Below, one piece after another: positions 48,337 through 57,205 of a stretch of 64,000 nt of DNA (its first letter is position 1; each line of letters starts with the position of its first letter). Below the pieces are notes generated by a model. It was not told the origin of the DNA, searched no databases, and worked only from the letters and a program-made list of their open reading frames with translations. The position numbers and the translations under genes are program-made. This DNA is from Endozoicomonas sp. 4G (GTDB lineage: Bacteria > Pseudomonadota > Gammaproteobacteria > Pseudomonadales > Endozoicomonadaceae), in assembly GCF_023822025.1 (NCBI RefSeq), contig NZ_CP082909.1, positions 1,354,001 through 1,418,000 of the forward strand, read 5' to 3'.

Positions 48337-49167
48337 CTACTGTAAAGGTTGAATATTTGCAATCGCCAAACTCAAAGGAGTTTCAAAAGACGTCTGATAA
48401 TGACTCAATATGTCTTCAACCGTGTGAAAAAAAATATTGCCACCTCCCATTTTACCGATGCAAACATTATCTCCAATGTGAATAAACATGTGCACGATAT
48501 AGTTGTTTTTTAAAATTGCAATAGGAATAAATTGATCTTTTATATCTAAATCTTTTAATATTTTAAGTTCGATACGGAAGTTATCATTAAATGAATTTGA
48601 ATTAAATTCAATGAAGAAGACAAATTGAGTGCAAGTTGTTGGGATTTTCTCACCTTTGTAAATTTCAGAAACAGTCTTATTTTCTAACAAAGGAACTAAT
48701 CTATCTGGGGGGCAGTCATCGAAACAAGTCTGCAATCCCAAGTTTATACATCTTAAGAATCGTTCTTGCCATAGTTGTGAAGGTTGATAGTCGTGATCGC
48801 CATCTTCTGTCTTAATGTTAAAAGTGAAAGTCTTTTCTGGCCAGTCAGTAATGTCAATCAACTTCCTTGCTAGCTCATAATCTCTTTCATTACCATTGAT
48901 ACAATTAAAAACGGTTTCGTCTATTTCAAAAGGGATATACTTTAATGCTATTCTATTATTCAAGCCACTCGCATGAAACCCAGTCAAAGCAGTCTCTCTT
49001 TTTTCGGATCTATCAATTTTTATAGATAATGATGGCTTTGCGCATTCCACAGACCTGTTATAACACGTTGCTCCAGATGTTTGTGAGCTGCACGGGTTTT
49101 GTGTTGAAGCTATATCTGTTGTTGTGAGCAATGTTTTATTTGAACTACTGTTGACCGGTGTCGTCAT
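48337..49167 (-). CDS. Unknown Cys/His-conserved protein, array copy 3
   Basis: A 276-residue member of the four-copy family, closest to copy 2 at the N-terminus. It keeps TTCTQFVFFIEFNS and VHMFIHIGDNVCIGKMG, FNIKTEDGDHDYQPS and LWQERFLRCINLGLQ. Spacing to the neighbours is 128 bp on both sides, and these spacers are nearly identical, as expected from unequal crossover. No signal peptide or membrane helix is seen. Function unknown. Confidence 0.75.
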   Translation of the reverse strand: MTTPVNSSSNKTLLTTTDIASTQNPCSSQTSGATCYNRSVECAKPSLSIKIDRSEKRETALTGFHASGLNNRIALKYIPFEIDETVFNCINGNERDYELARKLIDITDWPEKTFTFNIKTEDGDHDYQPSQLWQERFLRCINLGLQTCFDDCPPDRLVPLLENKTVSEIYKGEKIPTTCTQFVFFIEFNSNSFNDNFRIELKILKDLDIKDQFIPIAILKNNYIVHMFIHIGDNVCIGKMGGGNIFFHTVEDILSHYQTSFETPLSLAIANIQPLQ

Positions 49168-49295
49168 GATGCAACTCCTTATTCTTTTATTTATTGATAC
49201 TGTTCAGAGTCACTATCCTATATAAAGTTCATAACATAATGGTCAGCCAATTTAACAGTGAGAGGTGGCTAACCCAAGCGTTAGGTGCCACACAA

Positions 49296-50129
49296 CTACT
49301 GTAAAGGTTGAATGGTTGCAATCGCCAAACTCAAAGGGGTTTCAAAATACTCCTGATAAAGACTCAATATATCTTCAGCGGTATGGAAAAAAATATTCCC
49401 GTCTCCCACTTTACTTATGCAAATATTATTTCCAATGTGAATAAACGTATGAACGATGTCGTTGTTTTTTAAAATTGTGATAGGAGTGAACTGGTTGTTT
49501 ATATCTAAACTTTTCAAGTTTGTAAACTTGATGCTGAATTTATCTAGGAATGAAGTTGAATTAAATTCCATAAAGTTCACAAACTGATGGCAAACTACCG
49601 GGGTTTTTTTACCTTTATAAATCTCAGCAACAGTCTTATTTCCTAACAAGGGGACTACTCTATCTGGAGGGCAGTCATCGAACAAAGATTGCAATCCTAC
49701 ATTTATACATCGTAATAATCGTTCTTGCCATAGAAGTGAAGGCTTATAATCGTGATTTCCATCTTGTGTTTTGATAGTAAAAGAGAAAGAGGTTCTTGGC
49801 CAGTCATCACTAATATCTATCATTTTTTCTGCCAGCTCATTATCTCTTTCATTGCCATCGATACAATCAAAAACACTGCCGTCTATTTCAAAAGGGATAT
49901 ACTTTAATACCACTCTATTCTCCAAGCCACTCGCATGAAATCCAGAGAAAGTAATCTTTCTTTTTTCGGATCTATCAATGTTTATAGATACTGATGGCTT
50001 TATACACTTCACAGACCTGTTAAAACACGTTGCTCCAGGTGTTTGTACATCGGACGTGTTTTGTGTTGTGGCTATATCTGTTGTTGGGAGCAATCCGTTA
50101 TTTGAACTATTGCTGACCGGTGTTGTCAT
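49296..50129 (-). CDS. Unknown Cys/His-conserved protein, array copy 4
   Basis: A 277-residue member of the four-copy family and the most upstream one. It keeps VVCHQFVNFMEFNS and VHTFIHIGNNICISKVG; here the IHIGDN aspartate is Asn and the following GK is SK, so if the motif is catalytic or metal-binding this copy may differ. The first 40 residues resemble copy 1 (NNGLLPTTDIATTQNT) more than copies 2 and 3. Function unknown. Confidence 0.75.
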   Translation of the reverse strand: MTTPVSNSSNNGLLPTTDIATTQNTSDVQTPGATCFNRSVKCIKPSVSINIDRSEKRKITFSGFHASGLENRVVLKYIPFEIDGSVFDCIDGNERDNELAEKMIDISDDWPRTSFSFTIKTQDGNHDYKPSLLWQERLLRCINVGLQSLFDDCPPDRVVPLLGNKTVAEIYKGKKTPVVCHQFVNFMEFNSTSFLDKFSIKFTNLKSLDINNQFTPITILKNNDIVHTFIHIGNNICISKVGDGNIFFHTAEDILSLYQEYFETPLSLAIATIQPLQ

Positions 50130-50265
50130 GGTGCAAGTCCTTTTTCTTTTATTTACAGGTGTTGTTCAGAGTCACCGCCCTGTATAAAGTTCATAACATA
50201 GTGGTCAGCCAACATAACAATGAGATGTCAGTAATGCAGTCAAGCTTTGATATCCGTACACCCCT

Positions 50266-50287
50266 CGTTCCCACGCTCTGCGTGGGA
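50266..50287. repeat. REP-like palindrome
   Basis: GTTCCCACGC-TC-TGCGTGGGAA forms a near-perfect hairpin, followed by TGCATACC. A half copy (CTCGTTCCCACGCTCTGCG) recurs at 52445-52464. It lies in the 585-bp gap between array copy 4 and the next gene. Confidence 0.7.
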
Positions 50288-50368
50288 ATGCATACCTCAC
50301 CTAGCAAACTAGTACACGGTTTCAATGTAATTGATGGGTTCCCTGTATTAATGGCACCCAAACTCCGT

Positions 50369-50475
50369 TCACCCTGAGCGAAGTCGAAGGGTGTCGGGCA
50401 CGGTCTTTCTTGTTGGTTCGGAGTCCACATCCTTCGACCGTGCATCCTGAGCGGAGTCGAAGGGCGCTCAGGATG
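50369..50475. repeat. Cluster of CCTGAGCGAAGTCGAAGG-type repeats
   Basis: CACCCTGAGCGAAGTCGAAGGGTG near 50369-50393 and CATCCTGAGCGGAGTCGAAGGGC near 50443-50465 are direct copies, with inverted pieces (CCTTCGACC at 50431, CGCTCAGGATG near 50465-50475). This is a dispersed intergenic repeat type. The remaining part of the gap to 50714 holds no recognised gene. Confidence 0.7.
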
Positions 50476-50714
50476 AACGTAGATTGTTCACATCAAACTC
50501 ATTGAAATGATGTACTATCACAGAACCGGTAACCCACATAGCAATTCAGAAATTCTTGGCTATTCTCTGTTTGTCCTGCGAATAATAAAACCGGTCAATA
50601 TTGTCCCTTCCATTTTTCCAGAGCAATCGGTCAGCAGAGGTTGTCCGGGCGTTTTGTATCAGACAGGGAGGGCAGGGTTGGCATTATTAACACAAGATTT
50701 TCAGAAAAATTTGA

Positions 50715-52439
50715 ATGCATTTTTACCGTTTATTCAGAGCATTTGTTCTTTTCCTGCTGGCTGTACTGTTTGTGCCGCTATGCCACTCCACAACCATCAC
50801 GGATCGACATAATCCGGGCGGGCACGGGGGTGTTTTCTTTTCGCCTCCCCCGCCACCCTGGGGAGGTAGCAGGCCATCAGGATTATTCGAGATAGACCTG
50901 GTCATCCTGAAACCCGTTATCACATGGCTAATGTCTAAATTTCTTGAGCGTACTGGCCTGCAGGCAGGTAATGTGCATGGCCAACCCTCTGGTAGCCCAC
51001 CGGATGCAGGATCAAAGGACGAAAATAACCACCATCAGAAGGGGAAAAGAGAAGAACCTGAAGACCAGGAGAGCCAATCACCGGGAGACGGTAATAATGG
51101 CAGCGGGGATGGTAACAACAGAAAAGACGACAATGGAGAAGAGAGTGAAAATAATGCTTCGACTCAAGAACTTCAGGCACTTGCAAACCTGCTTATAGCC
51201 ATCATTGAAAGCGGCGATCCCGATGCCGTTTTTAAGCTGAGGCAAATACTGGATGACCTGGACACGCCTCAGCGTTTGCAGGTTCTGGTAACAAAAAGCA
51301 CAAACTCCATAGGGGAGACTGTCACTCCGCTTGAGGCAATACTGCAACTACAGCGTTCTTTCAATGAGGATTCATTGCGCAACCGGTTTCTCGAACAGCT
51401 GATAGAGGCCACAAGTGATGAAACACGGACGTTGAATGACCCTGACATTCTGTCTTCACTGCAACCGATGATTCCACCTGACTGGTCACTGCCCGAAGCT
51501 GGCAATAACAACCTGATGATTTTGCATAAGATCGTTCTGAACATCATCCACAGGGTCAATCAATCTGACCGGCAGCCACCTATAGGACAGTTTGAAAAAC
51601 GTTGCCTTACTGAGTACTTTGTGCAGCTATTCCTGCTTTATTCGAATCCACTTGAATCCATTTGTGAACTGTTAAGGGCAATACCAGATCCAGTCATAAT
51701 CCGTGATATTCTGATGTTTGCACCATCATTGACATTTTCCATCCCTTTTCGCGATACCCTTACACAACTTGAACTACACCCGTCGTCCAATGAATTAATG
51801 CGCTTCTCAAATAGACTGTGTACATTGTTGCTGCCTTGCATTCCTACAGAAGAGCCTTCAGCGCAGGGGTCTGTAGCCAGAAACAATGATAATACCTCCA
51901 ACGAAATAATTGCCGACAATGCAAACACCTTTACTGATTCTTTCCGGCAGGTTGATAGCGGCCAAAATGCCTCTGGTGTTAGCGCCAGCTCCCCTGGCTC
52001 AACCACTGACAGATACTTGCAGTCGGGAGCAAGGCCAAAGCAGTGTACCCGTGCTGGTCGGCAAAAAAACTCAGGCCAGGATATGTCCTGCACAGAGCTT
52101 GAGCGTTTGCCAGAGTCTTCTGATACGCAGGGCAGGTTTGCTCTGAGGTGTGATCTCTTCTTTTGTGAACCGACAGGGCCTTCGGATATACCAGGGTCTT
52201 CTGGCGCTCAAGGCAGGATGGCTCTGAGGTGTGATCTTTTCTTTTGTGAACCGGCATGGCTTTCGCGTTTGGCAGGGGCTTCTGGCACACGGGGCAGGTT
52301 GGCTCTGGGGTGTGATTTTTTCTTTTGTGAGACGACAGAGCCTTCGCATTTGCCACAGTCTTCCGGCGTTCAGGGCAGGATTTCTCTCCGGTGTGATCTT
52401 TCCTTTTGTGAGCCGACACCTGCTGTTAAGAGGGATTAA
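50715..52439 (+). CDS. Secreted protein of unknown function with acidic linker and C-terminal 28-residue repeats
   Basis: A 574-residue protein with a signal peptide (about 1-25, LFRAFVLFLLAVLFVPLCHS), a proline-rich patch (FFSPPPPPWGG), a polar low-complexity linker (about 85-150, rich in Asp/Glu/Asn), then a helical region (about 150-380) that I cannot assign. The last 110 residues hold four 28-residue units of the type SSGxQGRxALRCDLFFCEP, made by 84-bp DNA repeats. On the opposite strand those repeats read as C2H2 zinc fingers, so this C-terminus may have arisen by reading an inverted zinc-finger array in antisense. Host-directed role is only suggested by context. Confidence 0.65.
   Translation: MHFYRLFRAFVLFLLAVLFVPLCHSTTITDRHNPGGHGGVFFSPPPPPWGGSRPSGLFEIDLVILKPVITWLMSKFLERTGLQAGNVHGQPSGSPPDAGSKDENNHHQKGKREEPEDQESQSPGDGNNGSGDGNNRKDDNGEESENNASTQELQALANLLIAIIESGDPDAVFKLRQILDDLDTPQRLQVLVTKSTNSIGETVTPLEAILQLQRSFNEDSLRNRFLEQLIEATSDETRTLNDPDILSSLQPMIPPDWSLPEAGNNNLMILHKIVLNIIHRVNQSDRQPPIGQFEKRCLTEYFVQLFLLYSNPLESICELLRAIPDPVIIRDILMFAPSLTFSIPFRDTLTQLELHPSSNELMRFSNRLCTLLLPCIPTEEPSAQGSVARNNDNTSNEIIADNANTFTDSFRQVDSGQNASGVSASSPGSTTDRYLQSGARPKQCTRAGRQKNSGQDMSCTELERLPESSDTQGRFALRCDLFFCEPTGPSDIPGSSGAQGRMALRCDLFFCEPAWLSRLAGASGTRGRLALGCDFFFCETTEPSHLPQSSGVQGRISLRCDLSFCEPTPAVKRD
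51979..52419 (-). pseudogene. Decayed C2H2 zinc-finger array antisense to the secreted protein
   Basis: Minus-strand translation gives about four finger units. One is intact: CPVCQKPLPNAKAMPVHKRKDH (read as C-x2-C-x12-H-x4-H). The others lack a cysteine (CPERRKT, CLERQKT, CPAYQKT), while the HKRKxH half is kept. Linkers resemble the TGEK type (DHTGEKSC, DHTSEPSC). No credible start or upstream domain exists on this strand. This is best read as the remnant of a zinc-finger gene now overlapped by the plus-strand frame. The plus frame being the only real gene is the alternative. Confidence 0.45.
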
Positions 52440-52446
52440 AACTCCC
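52427..52446. repeat. Half copy of the 58119-58279 element end
   Basis: CTGTTAAGAGGGATTAAAAC at the stop codon of the preceding gene matches CTGTTAAGACGGATTAAAAC at 58118-58137 except for one base. It is directly followed by the REP-like piece at 52445-52464. The gene's last codons (AVKRD) come from this repeat. Confidence 0.7.
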
Positions 52447-52515
52447 TCGTTCCCACGCTCTGCGACACCCTCTCTGCGAGGGTGGAGGTTTATTTTAGGT
52501 GGATTGGGAGGCGGA

Positions 52516-54144
52516 TCAGTCGTTATCAGCTTTCTTTCTTTTCTCGTTAGATGGCGGCTGGTCACAGGCTTTCCTTTTGGGTTTCCTGGATCTCTGGTCG
52601 GCGGGCAGGTGGGTCTGTTTGTGCGCTTTCAGAGTGCCCAAATGGTTGGATCTGTAGTTGCAGCCCTCATGGTCACACTGGTGTATCTTGGGTTTTTTGA
52701 TTCTCTGGTCGGCGGGCAGGTGGGTCTGTTTGTGCGCTTTCAGAGTGCCCAAATAGTAGGAGCTGTAGTTGCAGCCTTCATGGTCACACCGGTATACCTT
52801 GGTTCTCTTGGGTCTCTGGTCAGCAGGCAGGTGGGTTTGTTTATGCTTTTTCAGATTGTTCGGTTGTTCGGTGCTGTAGTTGCAGCCCTCATGGTCACAG
52901 TGGCTCACCTTCTCTCTCTGGTCAGCAGGCAGGTGGATCTGTTTGTGTTGTTTAAGATTGTTACTGCGGTCAGTGCTGTAGTTGCAGCCCTCATGGTCAC
53001 ACTTGTGCACCTTGGGTTTTTTGACTCTCTGGTCAGCAGGCAGGTGGGTCTGTTTGTGCGTTTTCAGATTGCACGCCTGATCGCTGCAGTAGTTGCAGCC
53101 CTCATGGTCACACTTATGTACCTTGGGTCTTTTGGTTCTCTGCTCGGCAGGCAGGTGGGTCTGTTTGTGCGTTTTCAGATTGCACGCCTGATTGCTGCTG
53201 TAGTTGCAGCCCTCGTGGTCACAGTGGCTCACCTTGTCTCTCTGGGCAGTAGGCAGGTGGTTCTGTTTGTGCTTTTTAAGATTCTCCTTGCGATAAGTGC
53301 CGTAGTTGCAGCCCTCATGGTCACACTCGTGCAGCTTGGCTGTTTTGGCTCTCTGGTTAGCAGAGTCCGCTTCTGTCACGTCTACTTCTGATGCAGTGAG
53401 TAATTTACTGTCTGAAATGAACTCCTGGTTAGTCATTTCCTGTCTCAGAGTTGCGCAAAACTGACTGAATTCGATTAATGCCCGAAAAGGATCAAGTGTC
53501 GTGTTTTCACACTGAACATCAGATTCAGCTTCGCGCTCGTCAGGACGATTGTCGCTATTTTCATCAGAGCTACCGCTGTCTTCACTGCCAGAACCTTCAT
53601 CACAGGCTGCCCGACTATAAGCCATAATCTCGACGCCAGAGTCAGGAGAAAAGCAATAGCGAGAGTCTGGCTTTAAGAGGATGTCATCACCAAAACAAAC
53701 TTCTGGCATATCGGAGTGGTTCGCCTCGGGTTCTTGCTTCAACTCCCACCAGTCAATGGCCTCGCTCTCTTCTTCAATGCTCTCTTCTCCTGGTTCTTCA
53801 AGCCGGTCTCTAAAGCGAGAGAGCATCAGGCTGCCTCTTTGTTTGGCAGTTTCAATGATTTGACGTTGCTGATCGTCGCCTTGCTGTATCTCAGTGGCGA
53901 TCGTTTTAACTTTAGAGTCGAGTTCCGGTAGTACATCCCGGACTAGGAAAAGGGGATCTGTAACAAACGTCAGTAGCAGCCTGTTTTTGACGTCCGGGAA
54001 GTGAAGGCCAACTTTCAGGTTATCGTCAGGCAGAAGTGCCAGAGCGAAGAGCAAAGGCAACCTATTTTCCTGAGCGTGGCCATGAGAGTAATGCACAGAA
54101 AAGGCAATGACCAAGGTCAAAATCAATGTTTTTTTGGATTGCAA
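52516..54144 (-). CDS. Secreted C2H2 zinc-finger protein, copy 1 (7 fingers)
   Basis: A 542-residue protein. Residues 1-24 form a signal peptide (LILTLVIAFSVHYSHGHA), shared by all three copies; the start is TTG in each. A middle region is acidic (GSGSEDSGSSDENSD). From about residue 270 there are seven fingers of the type CDHEGCNY...LKxHKQTH (C-x4-C-x12-H-x3-H), joined by LPADQRxKxPKVHK linkers. The tail RKPKRKACDQPPSNEKRKK looks like a bipartite nuclear-localisation signal. This copy has an extra 90 residues after the signal sequence that the others lack. Zinc fingers of this kind bind DNA or RNA in eukaryotes; delivery to host nuclei is inference. Confidence 0.8.
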   Translation of the reverse strand: MQSKKTLILTLVIAFSVHYSHGHAQENRLPLLFALALLPDDNLKVGLHFPDVKNRLLLTFVTDPLFLVRDVLPELDSKVKTIATEIQQGDDQQRQIIETAKQRGSLMLSRFRDRLEEPGEESIEEESEAIDWWELKQEPEANHSDMPEVCFGDDILLKPDSRYCFSPDSGVEIMAYSRAACDEGSGSEDSGSSDENSDNRPDEREAESDVQCENTTLDPFRALIEFSQFCATLRQEMTNQEFISDSKLLTASEVDVTEADSANQRAKTAKLHECDHEGCNYGTYRKENLKKHKQNHLPTAQRDKVSHCDHEGCNYSSNQACNLKTHKQTHLPAEQRTKRPKVHKCDHEGCNYCSDQACNLKTHKQTHLPADQRVKKPKVHKCDHEGCNYSTDRSNNLKQHKQIHLPADQREKVSHCDHEGCNYSTEQPNNLKKHKQTHLPADQRPKRTKVYRCDHEGCNYSSYYLGTLKAHKQTHLPADQRIKKPKIHQCDHEGCNYRSNHLGTLKAHKQTHLPADQRSRKPKRKACDQPPSNEKRKKADND

Positions 54145-54247
54145 GGCCTGGCTTACCAGTCGTTAAAATGTTTATTGAGAAATCAGGTTAGTCAAAATCT
54201 GGAGAGAGGTTGAAGGTTTTTTTTGAGGGGGGTTGGGAGGCGGATCA

Positions 54248-55711
54248 TTATTTATCACTTTTCTTTCTTTTCTCGTCAGATGGCGGCTGGTCACAGGCTT
54301 TCCTTTTGGGTTTCCTGGATCTCTGGTCGGCGGGCAGGTGGATCTGTTTGTGTAATTTCAGGTTGTACATCCGATCGGTGCTGTAGTTGCAGCCCTCATG
54401 GTCACAGTGGTTCACCTTGTCTCTCTGATCAGTAGACAGGTGGGTCTGTTTGTGCTTTTTCAGACTGCTCTTCCAGTCAGTGCTGAAGTTGCAGCCCTCA
54501 TGGTCACACTGGTGTACCTTGGGTCTCTGGTCGGCAGGCAGGTGGATCTGTTTGTGTTGTTTAAGATTGTTCTTGCGGTCAGTGCTGAAGTTGCAGCCCT
54601 CATGCTCACACTTGTGCACCTTGGGTCTTTTGGCTCTCTGGTCAGCAGGCAGGTGGATCTGTTTGTGCTTTTTCAGGTCGCCCTCCTGGTTGGCGCTGAA
54701 GTTGCAGCCCTCATGGTCACACTGGTGCACTTTGGGTCTCCTGTCAGCAGGCAGGTGGGTCTGTTGGTGCCTTTTCAGATTGTTCAGCTGGTTGGTGATG
54801 TAGTTGCAGCCCCCATGGTCACACTGGTGTACTTTGGGTCTTTTGACTCTCTGGTCGGCAGGCAGGTGGGTCTCTTTGTGCCTTTTCAGATTGTTCACCT
54901 GGCTGGTGATGTAGTTGCAGCCCTCATGGTCACATTGGTGCACTTTGGGTCTTTTGGCTCTCTGGTCGGCGGGCAAGTGGGTCTGTTTGTGCGCTTTCAG
55001 GTTGTACATCCGATGGGTGCTGTAGTTGCAGCCCTCATGGTTACACTGGTGCACCTGGGGTCTCTGGTCGGCAGGCAGGTAGGTTCGTTTGTGTTTTTTC
55101 AGATGGCCCGCCCGGTGGTTAGCAGAGTCTGCTTCTGACTCGTCTACCTCGGACTCAGTGGGTATTTCACTGTCTGAAACAGGCTCCTGCTTAATCTTTT
55201 TCAGTTCCAGAGTCGCACGACACTGATTGATTTCATTGGATACTCGAAAAGGGTTAAGTGTCGTGTTTAGATACTGAGCATCAGTTTCGGCATCAGTTTC
55301 GGCATCAGCTTCGTCTTGGTCTTGGCCTGAAGGATTGTCGCTGTTTTCATCAGTCGCTCCGCTCTCTTCACTGCCAGAATCCTCATCAGCGGCGGCTCGA
55401 CAGTAAGCCTTAGCATCGACGCTCGGGAAGTGAAGGCCAATCTTCAGGTTAGCGTCAGCCAGAAGTCTTATCCGGGTGAGTTGGTTATTTCCAAAGCACA
55501 CTTGTTCTTGCGGTGTTTCAGTGTGCCAACACTGTGTGCCAGGGAGTGGTAGGGCATTAGCCTCCCTAACGTAAACTTTTTTTGTGGATGAGACCTCAAT
55601 AAAAAGCATCGCGAAGAGCAAAGGCAACCTATTTTCCTGAGCGTGGCCATGAGAGTAATGCACAGAAAAGGCAATGACCAAGGTCAAAATCAGTGGTTTT
55701 TTGGATTGCAA
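54248..55711 (-). CDS. Secreted C2H2 zinc-finger protein, copy 2 (7 fingers)
   Basis: A 487-residue paralogue with the same signal peptide and TTG start. It has its own insert after the signal (VSSTKKVYVREANALPLPGTQCW), an acidic stretch (DEADAETDAETDAQ) and a truncated first finger (AGHLKKHKRTY) followed by seven complete C-x4-C-x12-H-x3-H fingers. One finger reads CDHGGCNY. The C-terminal tail KPKRKACDQPPSDEKRKKSDK matches copy 1. Residues between the cysteines and histidines vary (STHRMYN, ITSQVNN, SANQEGD, STDWKSS), the positions that set base contacts in classical fingers. Confidence 0.8.
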   Translation of the reverse strand: MQSKKPLILTLVIAFSVHYSHGHAQENRLPLLFAMLFIEVSSTKKVYVREANALPLPGTQCWHTETPQEQVCFGNNQLTRIRLLADANLKIGLHFPSVDAKAYCRAAADEDSGSEESGATDENSDNPSGQDQDEADAETDAETDAQYLNTTLNPFRVSNEINQCRATLELKKIKQEPVSDSEIPTESEVDESEADSANHRAGHLKKHKRTYLPADQRPQVHQCNHEGCNYSTHRMYNLKAHKQTHLPADQRAKRPKVHQCDHEGCNYITSQVNNLKRHKETHLPADQRVKRPKVHQCDHGGCNYITNQLNNLKRHQQTHLPADRRPKVHQCDHEGCNFSANQEGDLKKHKQIHLPADQRAKRPKVHKCEHEGCNFSTDRKNNLKQHKQIHLPADQRPKVHQCDHEGCNFSTDWKSSLKKHKQTHLSTDQRDKVNHCDHEGCNYSTDRMYNLKLHKQIHLPADQRSRKPKRKACDQPPSDEKRKKSDK

Positions 55712-55810
55712 GGCCTGGCTTACCAGTCGTTGAAATGTTTATTGGTAAATCAGGTTAGTCAAAATCTGGAGAGAGGTTGGAGTTTTTTGAGGGGGTTGGG
55801 AGGCGGATCA

Positions 55811-57205
55811 TTATTTATCACTTTTCTTTCTTTTCTTGTTAGGTGGCGGCTGGTCATAGTCTTTCCTTTTGGTTTTCCTAGATCTCTGGTCGGCAGGCAG
55901 GTGGGTCTTTTTGTGCCTTTGTAGATGGCTTTTGTAGCTAGTGCTGTAGTTGCAGCCCTCATGGTCGCACTGTTGTACCTTGGGTCTCTTGGCTCTCTGG
56001 TCAGGAGGCAGGTGGGTTTGTTTGTGAGTTTTCAGACTGCCCATGAACTCGGTTCTGAAGTCACAGCCCTCATGGTCACACTGGTGTGCCTTTGGTCTCT
56101 GGTCGGCAGGCAGGTGGGTCTGTTTGTGCGCTTTCAGGTTGTACATCCGCTCGGTTCTGTAGTTGCAGCCCTCATGGTCACAGTGGCTCACCTTGTCTCT
56201 CTGGTCAGTAGGCAGGTGGCTCTGTTTGTGCGCTTTCAGACTGCTCGTCCGGTCAGTGCTGTAGTTGCAGCCCTCATGGTCACACTGGTGCACCTTGGGT
56301 CTCTGGTCGGCAGGCAGGTGGGTCTGTTTGTGCATTTTTAGTTGTCCCATGTGGCTGGTGCTGTAGTTGCAGCCCTCATGGTCACAGTGGCTCACCTTCT
56401 CTCTCTGGTCAGTAGGCAGGTGGGTCTGTTTGTGATTTTTCAGATTGTTCTTGCGGTCAGTGCAGTAGTTGCAGCCCTCATGGTCACACTGGTGCACCTT
56501 GGTTTTTTTTACTCTCTGGTCGGCAGGCAGGTGGGTCTGTTTGTGCGTTTTCAGATTGCACGCCTGATTGCTGCTGTAGTTGCAGCCCTTATGGTCACAC
56601 TGGTGCACCTTGCGTCTTTTGGCTCTCTGGTCGATAGGCAGGTGGGTCTGTTTGTGTGTTTTCAGGTGACCCATGTGGTCGGTGCTGTAAGCAGGTGGGC
56701 TGATTTCCGGGGTGTTAGCAGAGCCTGCTTCTGTCACTTCTGCTTCTGACTCAGTGGGTATTTCACCGCCTGAAATGGACTCCTGGTTAATCATTTTCTG
56801 GCACAGAGTCGCACAATACTCACTGATTTCGTTTAGTGCCCGAAAAGGGTCAGGTGTCGTATTTACACACTGAGCATCAGTATCAGCTTCGTCTTCATCT
56901 TCATCTTCATCTTCATCTTCATCTTCATCTTCATCTTCATCTTCGTCTTCGTCTTCGTCTGAATGGTTGTCGCTGTTTTCATCGGTCCCTCCGCTCTCTT
57001 CACTGCCAGAACCCTCATCAGAGGCGGCTCGACAGTAAGCCTTAGCTTCGACGCCCAAGAAGTGAAGGCCAACTTTCAGGTTATCATCAGGCTGAAGTGC
57101 CAAAGCGAAGAGCAAAGGCAACCTGTTTTCCTGAGCGTGGCCATGAGAGTAATGCACAGAAAAGGCAATAACCAAGGTCAAAATCAATGGTTTTTTGGGT
57201 TGCAA
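55811..57205 (-). CDS. Secreted C2H2 zinc-finger protein, copy 3 (7 fingers, poly-Asp-Glu tract)
   Basis: A 464-residue paralogue with the same signal peptide and TTG start. After GSGSEESGGTDENSDNHSDE comes an Asp-Glu alternating tract of about 20 residues (near 85-107) coded by a hexanucleotide repeat. A degenerate first finger lacks its cysteines (AYSTDHMGHLKTHKQTH), then seven complete fingers follow; one has CDHEGCDFRTEFMG. Tail RKTKRKDYDQPPPNKKRKKSDK is basic. The 3' flank (GAGGCGGATCATTATTTATCAC) is shared with the other copies, which shows that the duplicated unit includes the intergenic part. Confidence 0.8.
   Translation of the reverse strand: MQPKKPLILTLVIAFSVHYSHGHAQENRLPLLFALALQPDDNLKVGLHFLGVEAKAYCRAASDEGSGSEESGGTDENSDNHSDEDEDEDEDEDEDEDEDEDEDEDEADTDAQCVNTTPDPFRALNEISEYCATLCQKMINQESISGGEIPTESEAEVTEAGSANTPEISPPAYSTDHMGHLKTHKQTHLPIDQRAKRRKVHQCDHKGCNYSSNQACNLKTHKQTHLPADQRVKKTKVHQCDHEGCNYCTDRKNNLKNHKQTHLPTDQREKVSHCDHEGCNYSTSHMGQLKMHKQTHLPADQRPKVHQCDHEGCNYSTDRTSSLKAHKQSHLPTDQRDKVSHCDHEGCNYRTERMYNLKAHKQTHLPADQRPKAHQCDHEGCDFRTEFMGSLKTHKQTHLPPDQRAKRPKVQQCDHEGCNYSTSYKSHLQRHKKTHLPADQRSRKTKRKDYDQPPPNKKRKKSDK
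56887..56961. repeat. Hexanucleotide microsatellite coding for Asp-Glu
   Basis: About eleven units of TCATCT/TCGTCT (plus strand), coding for (Asp-Glu)n in zinc-finger copy 3. Copies 1 and 2 lack it. Unit length keeps the frame. Confidence 0.9.

Larger units (their letters stand above)
47378..50258 (-). repeat. Tandem array of 959-bp units
   Basis: The starts of copies 2, 3 and 4 (48208, 49167, 50129) and their stops (47378, 48337, 49296) repeat with a 959-962 bp period, including the 128-bp spacers. A fourth, diverged copy lies at 44676-45530, with the same upstream motif, displaced by about 1.8 kb of unrelated DNA. Confidence 0.85.

Noticed and set aside
50507-50812. Plus-strand frame of 101 codons before the secreted protein
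   Set aside because: It overlaps the start of the signal-peptide protein in another frame and has no recognisable features.
52231-53391. A 386-residue plus-strand frame with repeated hydrophobic VVAALMVTLVHLG segments that look like membrane helices (similar frames at 54398-55138 and 55925-56749)
   Set aside because: These are the antisense reading of the CDHEGCNY finger repeats; the periodicity and motifs belong to the minus-strand zinc-finger genes with signal peptides.
52600-57000. Regular repeats that might suggest a CRISPR array
   Set aside because: The period is about 90-105 bp, spacers are not unique and the repeats code for zinc fingers.
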